This document shows positions 50,809 to 62,739 of a stretch of 64,000 nucleotides of DNA, one piece after another. Under the pieces are notes generated by a model. That model was given only the letters and a program-made list of their open reading frames with translations. It did no database searches and was not told the origin of the DNA. The stretch lies in contig NZ_JACHMZ010000001.1 of assembly GCF_014205165.1 (NCBI RefSeq), positions 310,001-374,000 of the forward strand, written 5' to 3'. This DNA comes from Micromonospora carbonacea. Its GTDB lineage: Bacteria; Actinomycetota; Actinomycetes; Mycobacteriales; Micromonosporaceae. Every line of letters begins with the position of its first letter. Positions within the stretch are counted from its first letter, which is position 1. The position numbers were made by a program, and so were the translations under genes.

Positions 50809-52104
50809 TCACAGCGGGAGGTCCGCGCGCACCTCGGTCGGCCCGCCGGCCGGGCTGACGACGTCGAGCCGGCCGCCCGCCGCCCGCACCCGGTCGGCGA
50901 TCCCCGCCAGGCCGTGCCCCTTGGCCAGGTGCGCGCCGCCGTGGCCGTCGTCGGCGACGGCGACCACCAGCCGGTCGTCGTGCCGGGTGACCTCGACCCG
51001 GCACTCCGTCGCCCCGCTGTGCTTGGCCACGTTGGTCAGCGTCTCGGCGACCACGAAGTAGGCGGTGCTCTCCACGGCCGGGTCGGGCCGCCCGTCCGGG
51101 GCGTCCAGCCGGGGGTCGAGCCGCAGTTCGATCGGGATCAGGCCGCGCCCGGCGAGGGCCGCCAGGGCGCTGGGCAGCCCCCGGTCGACCAGGATCGGCG
51201 GGGCGATGCCCCGGGACAGGGCGCGCAGCTCGGCGAGGGTGTCCCGGGTCTGGGCGACGGCCTCGTCGAGGGTCCGGCCGGCGGCCTCCGGGTCGTCGGC
51301 GAGCTGGTGCCGGGCCCGGCTGAGATCCATGGCGAGCCGGACGAGGCGCTGCTGGGGGCCGTCGTGGATGTCGCGCTCCAGCCGCCGCAGCGCGGTGGCC
51401 TCGGCGGAGGCGGCCGCCCGCCGCCGCTCCTCCAGGACGGTGATCTGGCTGCGCATCTCGGCCACCCCGGTGAGCAGGGCGCGGGCGAAGCCGGCCTTCA
51501 GACGGGCGCACCCGCGTACCACGAGCGGCAGGGTGACCAGGAAGAACAGCCCGGCGGCGGTGTTGAGCCCGATCCGGGCGGCGGCCGAGTCGCCCAGGCC
51601 GAGCAGCTCGCTGAGGGGCTGGTTGTCGGCCGGGTGGGGCAGCGCCCAGTCGTAGACCGGGTAGAGGGTGCCGGCGACCGCGGCGGCCCACCAGGTGACG
51701 GTCACCACGAACGTGACGAGGGCCACGACCAGGTTGAGGATGCCGTGGGCCAGGTCTAGCCAGGACTGCACGTCCCCGATGGGGACGAGGATCCGCCGCC
51801 AGGCGCTGGCTCCCGGCTCGGCCCGGCGGTACTCGGGCCGCACCCGGTCCTGCCCGAGCACGGTGGTCAGCCGCAGCCGCTCCACGTCGGCGAAGCCCCG
51901 GGCGGCGTAGAGGGTGGCGGCGAGGACGGGCAGGCCGATCACGGTCACCGCCAGTCCCACGCCCAGGGCCAGCCCCGCCACCAGGACCACGAAGCCGGCC
52001 ACGGCGAGGGGGAAGCCGAGCAGCACGTACCCGGAGTCGCGCAGGAGCTGGCGGGGGAGGCGGGGCGGGAGGGCGGCCGGCTCGGCCGTGGCGGCGGTGG
52101 TCAT
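50809..52104 (-). CDS. Sensor histidine kinase (HisKA_3, LiaS/NarX type)
   Basis: A 431-aa kinase. The N-terminal sensor domain has four hydrophobic segments (about residues 25-65, 120-150, 178-198) of the kind annotated as the prokaryotic sensor domain of actinobacteria. The dimerisation helix contains the phosphorylated histidine in RLERDIHDGPQQRLV (His247), and the ATPase domain shows AYFVVAETLTNVAKHSGA (N box) and VAVADDGHGGAHLAKGHGLAGI (G boxes in pieces). It signals to the LuxR-type regulator downstream. The stimulus is unknown; envelope stress is typical. The ATG lies 6 nt after TAGCCT on the minus strand. Confidence 0.92.
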   Translation of the reverse strand: MTTAATAEPAALPPRLPRQLLRDSGYVLLGFPLAVAGFVVLVAGLALGVGLAVTVIGLPVLAATLYAARGFADVERLRLTTVLGQDRVRPEYRRAEPGASAWRRILVPIGDVQSWLDLAHGILNLVVALVTFVVTVTWWAAAVAGTLYPVYDWALPHPADNQPLSELLGLGDSAAARIGLNTAAGLFFLVTLPLVVRGCARLKAGFARALLTGVAEMRSQITVLEERRRAAASAEATALRRLERDIHDGPQQRLVRLAMDLSRARHQLADDPEAAGRTLDEAVAQTRDTLAELRALSRGIAPPILVDRGLPSALAALAGRGLIPIELRLDPRLDAPDGRPDPAVESTAYFVVAETLTNVAKHSGATECRVEVTRHDDRLVVAVADDGHGGAHLAKGHGLAGIADRVRAAGGRLDVVSPAGGPTEVRADLPL

Positions 52105-52110
52105 GGTTCG

Positions 52111-52116
52111 AGGCTA
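52111..52116 (-). promoter_or_regulatory. Leaderless -10 box of the sensor kinase
   Basis: TAGCCT on the minus strand, 6 nt before the ATG at 52104. Confidence 0.5.
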
Positions 52117-52353
52117 GGGACGCGGCCCCGCCCCCGGAATCCCGTCGGCCGTCCTCTTGCTGGTGGTGCCAGCCCTACCGTCGGCCGGCGCCCCCGCCGG
52201 GCGGGACCGGGCGGCGGCGGGCGCGGCGCTCGCGCGATTGGTGACGGAAGTCGGGAATGAGCAATAATCGGCGCGGGCCACGCGAGGCGCCGGATCGATC
52301 TTGGGGGGTGGAGGGGCAGGTGGAGGCGGGTCGCCGGTCTTCAAGATCGCGAT

Positions 52354-52371
52354 TTGTGCGTGTCTTCACAA
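52354..52371 (+). promoter_or_regulatory. rex: Rex operator (ROP) over the rex-hem promoter
   Basis: TTGTGCGTGTCTTCACAA matches the Rex site TTGTGAA-N4-TTCACAA except for two bases in the left half. Its first six bases, TTGTGC, double as the -35 box. Confidence 0.88.
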
Positions 52372-52382
52372 GCGCCTACTCT
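52354..52382 (+). promoter_or_regulatory. Promoter of the rex-hemA-hemC-hemD-hemB operon
   Basis: TTGTGC (52354-52359), 17 nt, TACTCT (52377-52382). Transcription should begin near 52389, about 100 nt before the rex ATG. Rex bound to the operator would block the -35 box. Confidence 0.8.
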
Positions 52383-52490
52383 GTAGTTCCGACGCGTCCT
52401 GCTAGCACAGCCGGCAATCTCGGTCGCCAGCGGGAGTCCCGATACGGCAGGCCGCTTGAGCCGGCCGAGGATCGCACCGCACGGAGTCTC

Positions 52491-53260
52491 ATGAGTCAGC
52501 AGCACCGTCACCCTGGCGCGTCCGGCCGCGCCGGTGCCGTACCGGCGCTCCCGGACCTGCCCGAGGCGACCGTCGCACGGCTGCCCGAATACCTCCGCGC
52601 CCTGCACAACCTCGCCGAGTCGGGTCACGAGACCGTCTCCAGCGAGGGCCTGGCCAGCGCCGCCGGGGTCAACTCCGCCAAGCTCCGCAAGGACCTGTCC
52701 CACCTCGGCTCCTACGGCACCCGCGGCGTCGGCTACGACGTCGCCCTGCTGGTCGAGCAGATCGAGTTCGTGCTCGGGCTCACCCAGCGGCGGGCGGTCG
52801 CCCTGGTCGGGGTGGGTAATCTCGGTCACGCCCTCGCCGGCTACGACGGCTTCGCCAGCCGCGGCTTCCGCATCGCCGCCCTGCTGGACGCCGACCCGGG
52901 GCGGGTCGGCGAGGAGATCAACGGGCTGGTCGTGCGGCACGTCGACGAGCTGCCCCGCATCGCCGCCGAGGAGCCGATCGCGATCGGCGTGATCGCCACC
53001 CCGGCCCGCGCCGCCCAGGCGGTCGCCGACCAGCTCGTCGCCGTCGGCGTGACGAGCATCCTCAACTTCGCGCCGTGCGTACTCTCGGTCCCGGACGGGG
53101 TCGACGTGCGCAAGGTCGACCTCGCCATCGAGCTGCAGATCCTGTCCTTCCACGAGCACCGCAAGGCGTCGCTGACCGCGCTGCCCGCCACCGGCGGCAC
53201 CGCCCTCACGGCCCTGCCCGGCGGGCTCGCGGCCACCGACCCCCAGGAGGCGATCGGCAC

Positions 53261-53264
<4 letters not shown>
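52491..53264 (+). CDS. rex: Redox-sensing transcriptional repressor Rex
   Basis: A 257-aa repressor that senses the NADH/NAD+ ratio and releases DNA when NADH rises, as under oxygen limitation. The N-terminal winged helix spans about residues 20-90 (ATVARLPEYLRALHNLAESG, VSSEGLASAAGVNSAKLRKD, LSHLGSYGTRGVGYDV), and the Rossmann domain has VALVGVGNLGHALAGYDGF and IGVIATPARAAQAVADQLV, with a terminal helix for dimer swapping. ATG 52491 has GGAG at 5 nt. It leads the haem operon, with a 4-nt GTGA overlap to hemA, the same order as in Streptomyces, where Rex controls itself and hemACD. Confidence 0.96.
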
Positions 53265-54600
<1,336 letters not shown>

Positions 54601-54604
<4 letters not shown>

Positions 54605-55569
54605 CCGCCCCCCTGCGCCTCGGCACCCGGGGCAGCGCGCTGGCGATGGCCCAGTCCGGCCAGGTCGCCGCGGCGCTCACCGAGGCGACCGGCCGCCAGG
54701 TCGAACTCGTCGAGGTGGTCACCGCCGGCGACCGCTCGTCCGCCCCCGTGCACCGGCTCGGCGTCGGCGTCTTCGTCTCCGCGCTGCGCGACGCCCTGAC
54801 CGCCCGCACCATCGACCTCGCCGTGCACTCCTACAAGGACCTGCCCACCGCGGCGGCCCCCGGGCTGCACGTCGCGGCGGTGCCGCCCCGCCAGGACCCG
54901 CGCGACGCGCTGGTCGCCAGGGGCGGGCGCACCCTCGCCGAGCTGCCGCCCGGCGCGGTGGTCGGCACGGGCGCGCTGCGCCGCATCGCCCAGCTGCACG
55001 CGCTCGGGCTGCAACTGGAGGTCGCCCCGATCCGCGGCAACGTGGACACCCGCCTGGCGCGGGTCCTCGGCCCGGACGCCGACCTCGACGCGGTCGTCCT
55101 GGCCCGCGCCGGGCTGGCCCGGCTCGACCGGGCCGACGTGATCACCGAGACGCTCGACCCGATGCTCATGCTGCCCGCGCCCGCCCAGGGCGCGCTGGCC
55201 GTGGAGTGCCGGGCCGACGACACCGACCTGGTCGAGCTGCTCGCGGTGCTCGACCACGCACCGTCCCGGGCCGCGGTCATCGCGGAACGGGCGCTGCTGG
55301 CCACCCTGGAGGCCGGGTGCAGCGCACCCGTCGCCGCCTATGCGGAACTCGCCGAAGGCGACGCCGGCGATGAGATCTACCTGCGCGGGGCGGTGATCAG
55401 CCCGGACGGCACGCGAGACCTCCGGCTGTCCCGCACCGGAACGCCCGCCGACGCGGCGGAGATCGGCAAGGCACTCGCCGCCGAACTCCTCGAACTCGGC
55501 GCCGACTCGATCCTCGGCCACGAAGGAAACGCCGGCCCGGGGACCCAGCAATTTGGGAGCACAGAATGA
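54601..55569 (+). CDS. hemC: Hydroxymethylbilane synthase
   Basis: A 322-aa enzyme that polymerises four porphobilinogen units into hydroxymethylbilane, using a covalent dipyrromethane cofactor. The N-terminal LRLGTRGSALAMAQSGQVAA, the active-site IDLAVHSYKDLPT (Asp80), and the cofactor cysteine in LEAGCSAPVAAYA (Cys240) are all present; VGTGALRRIAQL replaces the usual GTSSLRR, a common variant in actinobacteria. Start and stop overlap the neighbouring hem genes by 4 nt (ATGA on both sides), so it is translationally coupled in the operon. Confidence 0.97.
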
Positions 55570-57146
55570 CCCGCACCCGTAAGCCCGTCGGCCGTATCGC
55601 GTTCGTCGGGGCCGGCCCCGGCGACCCGGGCCTGCTGACCCGCCGGGCGCACGACGCCCTGGTCGACGCCGACCAGGTGGTATACGACCGGGGAGTCCCC
55701 GAGTCGCTGCTCGACGCCGTGCGCGCCCAGGCCAAGTCCGACGCCCAGTTCTCCCCGGCGGAGGGCGTGCCGGGTGACGTGGCGAAGGTGCTGATCTCGG
55801 CCGCGAGGTCCGGCCTGAACGCCGTGCACCTCGTCGCCGGTGACCCGTTCGGCCACGACTCCGTGGTCAAGGAGGTGCAGGCGGTCGCCCGCACCGCCGC
55901 GCACTTCGAGGTGGTGCCGGGCGTCGGCCAGGCCGAGGGCGTCGCCACCTACGCGGGCGTGCCGCTGCCGGGCGTACGCACCGCCGCCGACGTCGAGGAC
56001 GTCGCCACGCTGGACTTCGACGCCCTCGCCGCCGCCGTCGGCCGGGGCTCGCTGGCGCTCGCCGTGGACGCCGGCGACCTGGCCGCGATCCGCGACGGCC
56101 TGCTCGCCGCCGGGGTCGACGGCTCGACCGGCGTCGGGGTGACCGGCGACGGCACCGGGGAGACCCAGTACACGACCACGTCGACCGTCGACTCGTTCGT
56201 CGCGGCCGCGCTGGGCTTCACCGGCCGGGTCGTGCTCACCGTCGGCGAGGGCGTCGGCCAGCGCGACAAGATGAGCTGGTGGGAGAACCGCCCCCTGTAC
56301 GGCTGGAAGGTGCTCGTCCCGCGCACCAAGGAGCAGGCCGGGGTGATGAGCGCGCGGCTGCGCGCGTACGGGGCGATCCCGTGCGAGGTGCCGACCATCG
56401 CGGTCGAGCCGCCGCGCACCCCCGCCCAGATGGAGCGGGCGGTCAAGGGCCTGGTCGACGGCAGGTACGCCTGGGTGGTCTTCACCTCGGTCAACGCCGT
56501 CCGCGCGGTGTGGGAGAAGTTCGCCGAGCACGGCCTGGACGCCCGGCACTTCGGCGGCGTCAAGATCGCCTGTATCGGCGAGGCCACCGCCGACGCCGTC
56601 CGCGCGTTCGGCATCCAGCCGGAGCTGGTCCCCGCCGGGGAGCAGTCGTCCGAGGGGCTGCTCGCCGAGTTCTCGCCGCACGACGAGATCCTCGACCCGG
56701 TGGGCCGGGTGCTGCTGCCGCGCGCCGACATCGCCACCGAGACCCTCGCCGCCGGGCTCACCGAGCGCGGCTGGGAGGTCGACGACGTGACCGCGTACCG
56801 CACGGTCCGGGCCGCCCCGCCGCCCGCCGAGATCCGCGACGCGATCAAGTCGGGCGGGTTCGACGCGGTGCTGTTCACCTCGTCCTCCACGGTCCGGAAC
56901 CTGGTCGGCATCGCCGGGAAGCCGCACGCGCGCACGGTTGTCGCCGTGATCGGCCCCAAGACGGCGGAGACCGCGACGGAGTTCGGCCTGCGGGTCGACG
57001 TCCAGCCGCAGCACGCCTCGGTGCCCGACCTCGTGGAGGCGCTCGCCGCCTACGCCGTCGAGCTGCGCGAGAAGCTGGCCGCCATGCCGGCCAAGCAGCG
57101 CCGGGGCTCGAAGGTGCAGGGGCCGACCGCCCTGCGGTTCCGCTAG
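55566..57146 (+). CDS. hemD: Fused uroporphyrinogen-III methyltransferase-like / uroporphyrinogen-III synthase
   Basis: A 526-aa fusion. The N-terminal half (about 1-240) is a tetrapyrrole methylase fold ([20 protein letters not shown]), but its later motifs are worn: [18 protein letters not shown] stands for the usual GGDPxxFGRG, and [20 protein letters not shown] replaces the PG(I/V)(T/S)S...GIPxTHR segment. Methylase activity is therefore doubtful. The C-terminal half (about 255-510), with [39 protein letters not shown] and [20 protein letters not shown], is a uroporphyrinogen-III synthase that closes and inverts the tetrapyrrole ring. Start overlaps hemC by 4 nt; hemB follows after 41 nt. 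The fusion is usual for actinobacteria. Confidence 0.94.
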   Translation: MTRTRKPVGRIAFVGAGPGDPGLLTRRAHDALVDADQVVYDRGVPESLLDAVRAQAKSDAQFSPAEGVPGDVAKVLISAARSGLNAVHLVAGDPFGHDSVVKEVQAVARTAAHFEVVPGVGQAEGVATYAGVPLPGVRTAADVEDVATLDFDALAAAVGRGSLALAVDAGDLAAIRDGLLAAGVDGSTGVGVTGDGTGETQYTTTSTVDSFVAAALGFTGRVVLTVGEGVGQRDKMSWWENRPLYGWKVLVPRTKEQAGVMSARLRAYGAIPCEVPTIAVEPPRTPAQMERAVKGLVDGRYAWVVFTSVNAVRAVWEKFAEHGLDARHFGGVKIACIGEATADAVRAFGIQPELVPAGEQSSEGLLAEFSPHDEILDPVGRVLLPRADIATETLAAGLTERGWEVDDVTAYRTVRAAPPPAEIRDAIKSGGFDAVLFTSSSTVRNLVGIAGKPHARTVVAVIGPKTAETATEFGLRVDVQPQHASVPDLVEALAAYAVELREKLAAMPAKQRRGSKVQGPTALRFR

Positions 57147-57187
57147 TCGCACCGGCCGCACAGCCAGCTCGCCCAGGGAGGCCCCGC

Positions 57188-58171
<984 letters not shown>

Positions 58172-58198
58172 GCACCCGCCGCCGCCCCGTACGGCTGA

Positions 58199-58235
58199 CG
58201 GCCCGCCGCCCGGCCAGGAGCCGGGCGACGGGCCG
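58199..58235. terminator. Terminator hairpin after hemB
   Basis: A 15-bp stem with one mismatch (CGGCCCG..CGCCCGGC pairs with GCCGGGCG..CGGGCCG) and a five-base loop CAGGA. It lies between the convergent hemB and nuclease genes and can work in both directions. Confidence 0.85.
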
Positions 58236-58255
58236 CCGTGGAGCCGTCGGGCCGG

Positions 58256-61200
58256 TCAGTCGTCGTCGGTGATGGTGCCGACGGCCAGCGGATCGGCCAG
58301 GTGCAGGCCGGGCACGCCGGCCACCAGCAGGTTCACCTTCTCGTCGGCCTCCCGCTTGCGGTCACCGCGCACGGTGACCGTGAAGGTCAGCGAGGTCTGC
58401 CCGGCCGCCAGGACCTTGCAGCCGACGTACGGCTCGTAGTCCGCCCCGGCCTGCGCCGTGGTGCCGTAGGTGGCGGCGCAGATCAGGGCCGGCTGCGACA
58501 GCGGCCGGGACACGGTGACGGTGAAGGCGAGCGGGCGGGTGCCCTTGTCGCCCTCGACCACCGTGGCGTCGGCGACGCTCAGCGACGCGCGGGAGCGGAA
58601 CCGGGCCACCTGCGGGTCGTGGTCGCTGGAGCCGCGCGACCCGTCCCCGGTGAACTCTGCCGGCCAGTCGGCGTTGACGTGCGCCGCCCGCACCTGGACC
58701 AGGTCGTCGCGCAGCGCGTCGTTGACGAACAGGTGGTCCAGCGTCTGCGCCTGCCCCTCGAAGCTGTACGAGTACGCCGACGACGGCACCTCGGCGACCA
58801 GGTCGTCCCACAGGCTGTGCAGGCCCGCGTCGTACAGCGCGGCGAGCTGGTCCGACGGGGTCGGGTCGGCCCCGGTGGCGATCGGGTCGTCGGGGCGGGG
58901 GAAGACGTTCAGGTCCCCGCCGTACACCACCCGGGAGTTCCGGTCCGCGTTGTGGATCGCGGTGACCAGCGCGGCACCGTAGCGGGCCTGCTCGGTGCGC
59001 TGCCCGACCCGGCTGTCCGGCCCGGACGAGAAGTGGTTGCTCAGCGCCCACAGGTGGTAGCCCTCGGAGCCGCCCGGGGTCGCCTTGACCCAGAACTTGC
59101 CGAGCTGCGGGGCCCGCGTGTAGACGTTGTTGCCGTCCTTGCCGGTGGAGGTGTCGGTGTCGGCCGGCAGCACCGCGTTGAGCGCCTTCGGGTTCTGCAC
59201 GTCCGCGTTGGACGGCAGCCCCGCCGACCGGTACGGCACCACCGGCGCGGAGCCGAGCAGCGGGTCGGTGGCGGTCGCCTCGGCCAGCGACAGCCGGTCC
59301 GTGCGGTAGAGGAACCCGGCGGTGATGCCCCGGGCGTCCGCGCCGGTCCGGTCGTACGCGGCGGCGTACGTGGGCCCGCCCGCGGCGGCCACGGCCAGCG
59401 CCAGCTCCTGGAGGGTGTCCGGCGCGCCGTCGGCGTCGTTCGTGTCGCCGCACACCAGCGCGCCCCCGGTCACGGAGCAGATGTCCTGGTCCTCGGCCTC
59501 CTGCACCAGGATCAGGTCCGGCGAGTGCAGGTCGGTGCGGATCTGGTCGGCGAGCGCCGTCAGGTGCTCCCGGTAGTCGGCCTCGCTGGCCGGCACGTAG
59601 TCGAACGGCGGGCTGACCCCGGTGCAGCCGGCGTTGCCGGTGAAGTCGCAGCCGTCGAACGGGTCGTCCCGGTAGTCGTACAGGTTCTCCACGTTGTATG
59701 TGGCGACCGCGATCTCCCGCGACCGGTCGGCCGGCTGCGGCGGGTTGTTCTTCGACGGGTCGGCCCCGGCCGCGAAGGCGGCCTGCTCGACCTGGACGCC
59801 GTACTTCTCGAACGCGTAGTAGAGCGCGCCGTACGCGTCCCCGGTGAGGGTGTCGAAGGTCCGGGCCGGCGGCAGCAGGGCGGCGTTGTCCCCGGCGGTG
59901 GCCTTGACGCCCATGGCGCCCAGCATGATCCGCTGCCCGTTGCCGTCGTCGAAGCGGCGGGTCGCGTCGTTGTCCAGCGGGTGCGCGTCGCGGAACACCC
60001 GGCGGGCGTACGCGTCGGCGCGGCCGAGCAGCGGGTCGTCCCGGTCGACCACCCACACCTCGGAGTCGGCCGTGGACGCGAACACGCTCCGGCCGCTCAC
60101 CGCGCCGCTGCCGGCCCGGACCCGCACCCGGGCCCCCTCGTGCCGCTCCCAGAACCGCTGCGCGGCGGCCAGGTCGGCCGGGGGCACCGCGTCGGCGACG
60201 GCGACGACGGAGTTCACGTTGAGACCGGACGCGATCTTGGTGACCAGCGAGGCCCCGGAGAGCTGGGTCAGGTTGTAGTACTCGGACACCCGGGCCCGCA
60301 GCACCACCTCGTCGCCCACCGTCGGCACGTAGCCGCCGATCAGCGACGTGAACGAGCCCATGAAGACGAAGATGCCGTCGGAGGAGGACGGGTCGCCGTC
60401 GCTCGCGTCCGCGCGGCTCTGGAGGAAGAAGCCGTGCTGGTCGGCGCCGGCCGACGTCCGGGCCAGGGTGCGCTGGGTGATCACGCCCCGCACGTCGTAC
60501 AGGCTGCTGCTGGTGCCGTTGCCGGAGGCCGGCGCGAGCGGCGACCGGTCGGCCGGGCCGGACTCGGCGTCGGTGGTCGGGCCCTGCACCTCCCCGACGG
60601 TCAGTTCCCGGGTCACGGTCACGGCCAGCGCGCAGGTCGCGGTGCCGCCGTCCGTGTCGGTCGCGGTCACCGTCACGGTGTACGCCCCGGCGGCCAGGTC
60701 GGCGCTGGTGGCGATCGTGGCGCGGGCGGTGCCGCCGACGGCGTCGGCCGGGGTGAAGGCGGTGCGGCTGATCGTGCCCGTGGCCGGGGCCGGCTCGACC
60801 GAGGTGACCGCCAGGCCGACGATCGTGTCGTCCGGGTCGGTGGCGGTCACCTCACGGCTGGCGGCGGTGCCGGCGGCGGTGGTCAGCGCCCCGCCGCAGG
60901 TGACGGTGGCGGGCTGGTCGACGGGGCCGCCGCCGTCGACGGTGTGCGCGCCCAGCCCGTCGAACGTGTCGGTGGCGTAGCCGGCCCACTGGGCGGCCGG
61001 GTCGAAGGCGTCCGACGGGTCGGTGTCGCCGGCGGTGACCGTGGGCAGCCGCCGCAGCGTGTTGTCGGCGGTGCTGGTCAGGCCGCTGCCCCACTCGGTG
61101 CCCGGGTCGGCGCCGACCTGGCCGATCGAGTCGACGACGGTGCTGCCGCCCCGACGCAGCACGATCGCGTCGTCGCCGTTGAAGAGGCTGGCGGTGGTCG

Positions 61201-61534
61201 TCTGGTCGGCCTGGGCGAGGACCGCCGGCGCGGCCGAGGCGGCGGCGAACACGAACGTGTCGCCCGCGGCGACCGTCCCGGTCAGGGCCAGGGTGGTGGC
61301 CGTGGTGTTGCCGTTGAAGTAGAGCAGGAGCTGGTAGCCGCCGGCGGTGAGGTCGACGGGGGCACCGGTGCCGTTGTAGAGCTCGATCGCCTTGTTGTTC
61401 GACGAGCCTTCGACGTACTCCGAGATGAAAAGGTCGGTGGGCGCGGCGCTGGCCGCGGTGGGTGCGACGCCGATGACCGGGATGGTGACGGCTACGGCGG
61501 TCGCGAGCGCGGCAGTTCTGCGGCGCGGGCGCAT
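58256..61534 (-). CDS. Secreted extracellular nuclease (LTD, EEP and Calx-beta domains)
   Basis: A 1092-aa exported enzyme. Signal peptide MRPRRRTAALATAVAVTIPV ending TAASA|AP; lamin-tail domain at about 32-150 (LFISEYVEGSSNNKAIELYN), a fibronectin-like or Calx-like stretch, an OB-like region (about 360-560, GVITQRTLARTSA), then an endonuclease/exonuclease/phosphatase domain (about 640-960) with VATYNVENLYDYRD, LILVQEAEDQD, VVYGGDLNVFPRPDD and GSSDHDPQVARF holding the catalytic His/Asp/Glu set. The last ~110 residues are a Calx-beta domain (LSVADATVVEGDKGTRPLAF). The layout matches ExeM/NucH-type extracellular DNases that release nutrients or disperse biofilm DNA. ATG 61534 has GTGGAGG at 5 nt; the longer frame to 61606 is less likely. 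Confidence 0.93.
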   Translation of the reverse strand: MRPRRRTAALATAVAVTIPVIGVAPTAASAAPTDLFISEYVEGSSNNKAIELYNGTGAPVDLTAGGYQLLLYFNGNTTATTLALTGTVAAGDTFVFAAASAAPAVLAQADQTTTASLFNGDDAIVLRRGGSTVVDSIGQVGADPGTEWGSGLTSTADNTLRRLPTVTAGDTDPSDAFDPAAQWAGYATDTFDGLGAHTVDGGGPVDQPATVTCGGALTTAAGTAASREVTATDPDDTIVGLAVTSVEPAPATGTISRTAFTPADAVGGTARATIATSADLAAGAYTVTVTATDTDGGTATCALAVTVTRELTVGEVQGPTTDAESGPADRSPLAPASGNGTSSSLYDVRGVITQRTLARTSAGADQHGFFLQSRADASDGDPSSSDGIFVFMGSFTSLIGGYVPTVGDEVVLRARVSEYYNLTQLSGASLVTKIASGLNVNSVVAVADAVPPADLAAAQRFWERHEGARVRVRAGSGAVSGRSVFASTADSEVWVVDRDDPLLGRADAYARRVFRDAHPLDNDATRRFDDGNGQRIMLGAMGVKATAGDNAALLPPARTFDTLTGDAYGALYYAFEKYGVQVEQAAFAAGADPSKNNPPQPADRSREIAVATYNVENLYDYRDDPFDGCDFTGNAGCTGVSPPFDYVPASEADYREHLTALADQIRTDLHSPDLILVQEAEDQDICSVTGGALVCGDTNDADGAPDTLQELALAVAAAGGPTYAAAYDRTGADARGITAGFLYRTDRLSLAEATATDPLLGSAPVVPYRSAGLPSNADVQNPKALNAVLPADTDTSTGKDGNNVYTRAPQLGKFWVKATPGGSEGYHLWALSNHFSSGPDSRVGQRTEQARYGAALVTAIHNADRNSRVVYGGDLNVFPRPDDPIATGADPTPSDQLAALYDAGLHSLWDDLVAEVPSSAYSYSFEGQAQTLDHLFVNDALRDDLVQVRAAHVNADWPAEFTGDGSRGSSDHDPQVARFRSRASLSVADATVVEGDKGTRPLAFTVTVSRPLSQPALICAATYGTTAQAGADYEPYVGCKVLAAGQTSLTFTVTVRGDRKREADEKVNLLVAGVPGLHLADPLAVGTITDDD

Positions 61535-61639
61535 GGGGCCTCCACGATGGGTGGACGTGAACGAACGCACGTTAAGCGGCGGCGCTGTCCGCCGTCCATC
61601 CCCCACGGGGCGCTTTGGTGAATAGCCGACTCAGCCGAC

Positions 61640-62650
61640 TCAGCCGCCGAGGCGGTGCACCAGCTCGGCGACGTCCACGCCGTATTCGCACCACTCCCGG
61701 TCCGGTTGGTAGCCCAGCTCGGCATTGACCTTCAGCATGGCCTCGTTGGCCTGGGCGTTCCAGGTCTGCACCTCGGTCAGCGTGGGCTCGGCCGAGCGCA
61801 GCTCCAGCAGCATCCGGGCCTTGATCGCCCGGTCGATGCCGTGGCCCTGGTGCTCCTGCACCACGATCGTGTCGTACTGGTCGGCCCGGGTCGGGTGCTG
61901 CGCCGGCACCACCACCTCGGTCAGCCCGGCCACCTCGCCGGTGCGGTCGTGGGTGGCGAGCACGATGTACGGCTTCATGCCGCGCCGGTGCAGCGTGGCC
62001 AGGCTGTCCCGCAGCCGCTGCGGGTCGTAGGAGCTGGGGCGCAGCTCGCCGTCGTCCACGTCGCGCACCTCGGCCTTCGCCCGCGCGTACGCCTCGATCA
62101 GGTCGTCCGGCGGGCCGCCCGGGCAGAACCGCACCTGGTAGCCCGCGCCGACGCCCGTGGCCATCTCGGCCAGCGCCGACCAGTCCACCCCGGACAGGTC
62201 GAGCACGCTGCGGGTCTCCACGTATTCCCGGGAGAAGCCCAACGCCTCGTAGAACGCCACCGCCGGGGTGCCGCCGACGACCTCGACCCCGATCGACTGG
62301 AAGCCCTCCTGGTAGACCCGGCGGGCGGCCACCCGGGTCAGGTCCCGGCCCAGGCCGGTGCGGCGCACCGACGGATGCACCAGCACCTCCAGCACGCCGA
62401 TGTCGCCGAGCAACAGCACGTGGACGTGGCCGAGGATCGGCCCGGGGCCGCCCCCGGCGGCCGGCTCGGCCTGGGCCACCCAGGCGAGCCGCCGCTCGCC
62501 GGGCATCACCTCGGAGAGGTATTCCCGCAGGTGGCTCCCCTGCCACGGCGGGTCCTGCGGGAGGTCGGCCGCCAGCACCGCGTTCAGCGTGTCCAGCAGC
62601 GACGCGAGCTCGGCGGGCGACGCGGTCCGGGGGTCCCATTCGCGCACCAT
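61640..62650 (-). CDS. Tandem GNAT-domain acetyltransferase
   Basis: A 336-aa protein with two GNAT folds. The first has LGDIGVLEVLVHPSVRRTGL then GRDLTRVAARRVYQEGFQSI as the acetyl-CoA pyrophosphate loop (RxxGxG), and AVAFYEALGFS at its end. The second has PYIVLATHDRTGEVAGLTEV, VVQEHQGHGIDRAIKARMLL and a closing strand NEAMLKVNAELGYQPDREWC; its loop QGHGID is a variant of the Q/RxxGxG/A motif. The layout resembles the two-domain mycothiol synthase MshD and other double GNATs, but I see no MshD-specific feature, so the substrate is open. ATG 62650 has only a weak ribosome site; GTG 62653 is an alternative. Confidence 0.85.
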   Translation of the reverse strand: MVREWDPRTASPAELASLLDTLNAVLAADLPQDPPWQGSHLREYLSEVMPGERRLAWVAQAEPAAGGGPGPILGHVHVLLLGDIGVLEVLVHPSVRRTGLGRDLTRVAARRVYQEGFQSIGVEVVGGTPAVAFYEALGFSREYVETRSVLDLSGVDWSALAEMATGVGAGYQVRFCPGGPPDDLIEAYARAKAEVRDVDDGELRPSSYDPQRLRDSLATLHRRGMKPYIVLATHDRTGEVAGLTEVVVPAQHPTRADQYDTIVVQEHQGHGIDRAIKARMLLELRSAEPTLTEVQTWNAQANEAMLKVNAELGYQPDREWCEYGVDVAELVHRLGG

Positions 62651-62739
62651 CACCCGTCTAGCTTGCCGCTTACGGCAGCTTGACGGAAGTGTCCAGTTCT
62701 CGGCTGCGCCCGGTTTCTCCCGCGAGGCCGGCGGCCACC

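Larger units (their letters stand above)
52105..52490. other. Control region between the kinase and rex genes
   Basis: About 390 bp between divergent genes. It contains the leaderless -10 box of the kinase (52111-52116), the Rex operator-promoter (52354-52382) and a 100-nt untranslated leader of rex. No gene is supported. Confidence 0.7.

Noticed and set aside
61640..62650. Mycothiol synthase MshD for the double GNAT protein
   Set aside because: Two GNAT domains fit, but no MshD-specific motif was found and the order of domains alone is common.
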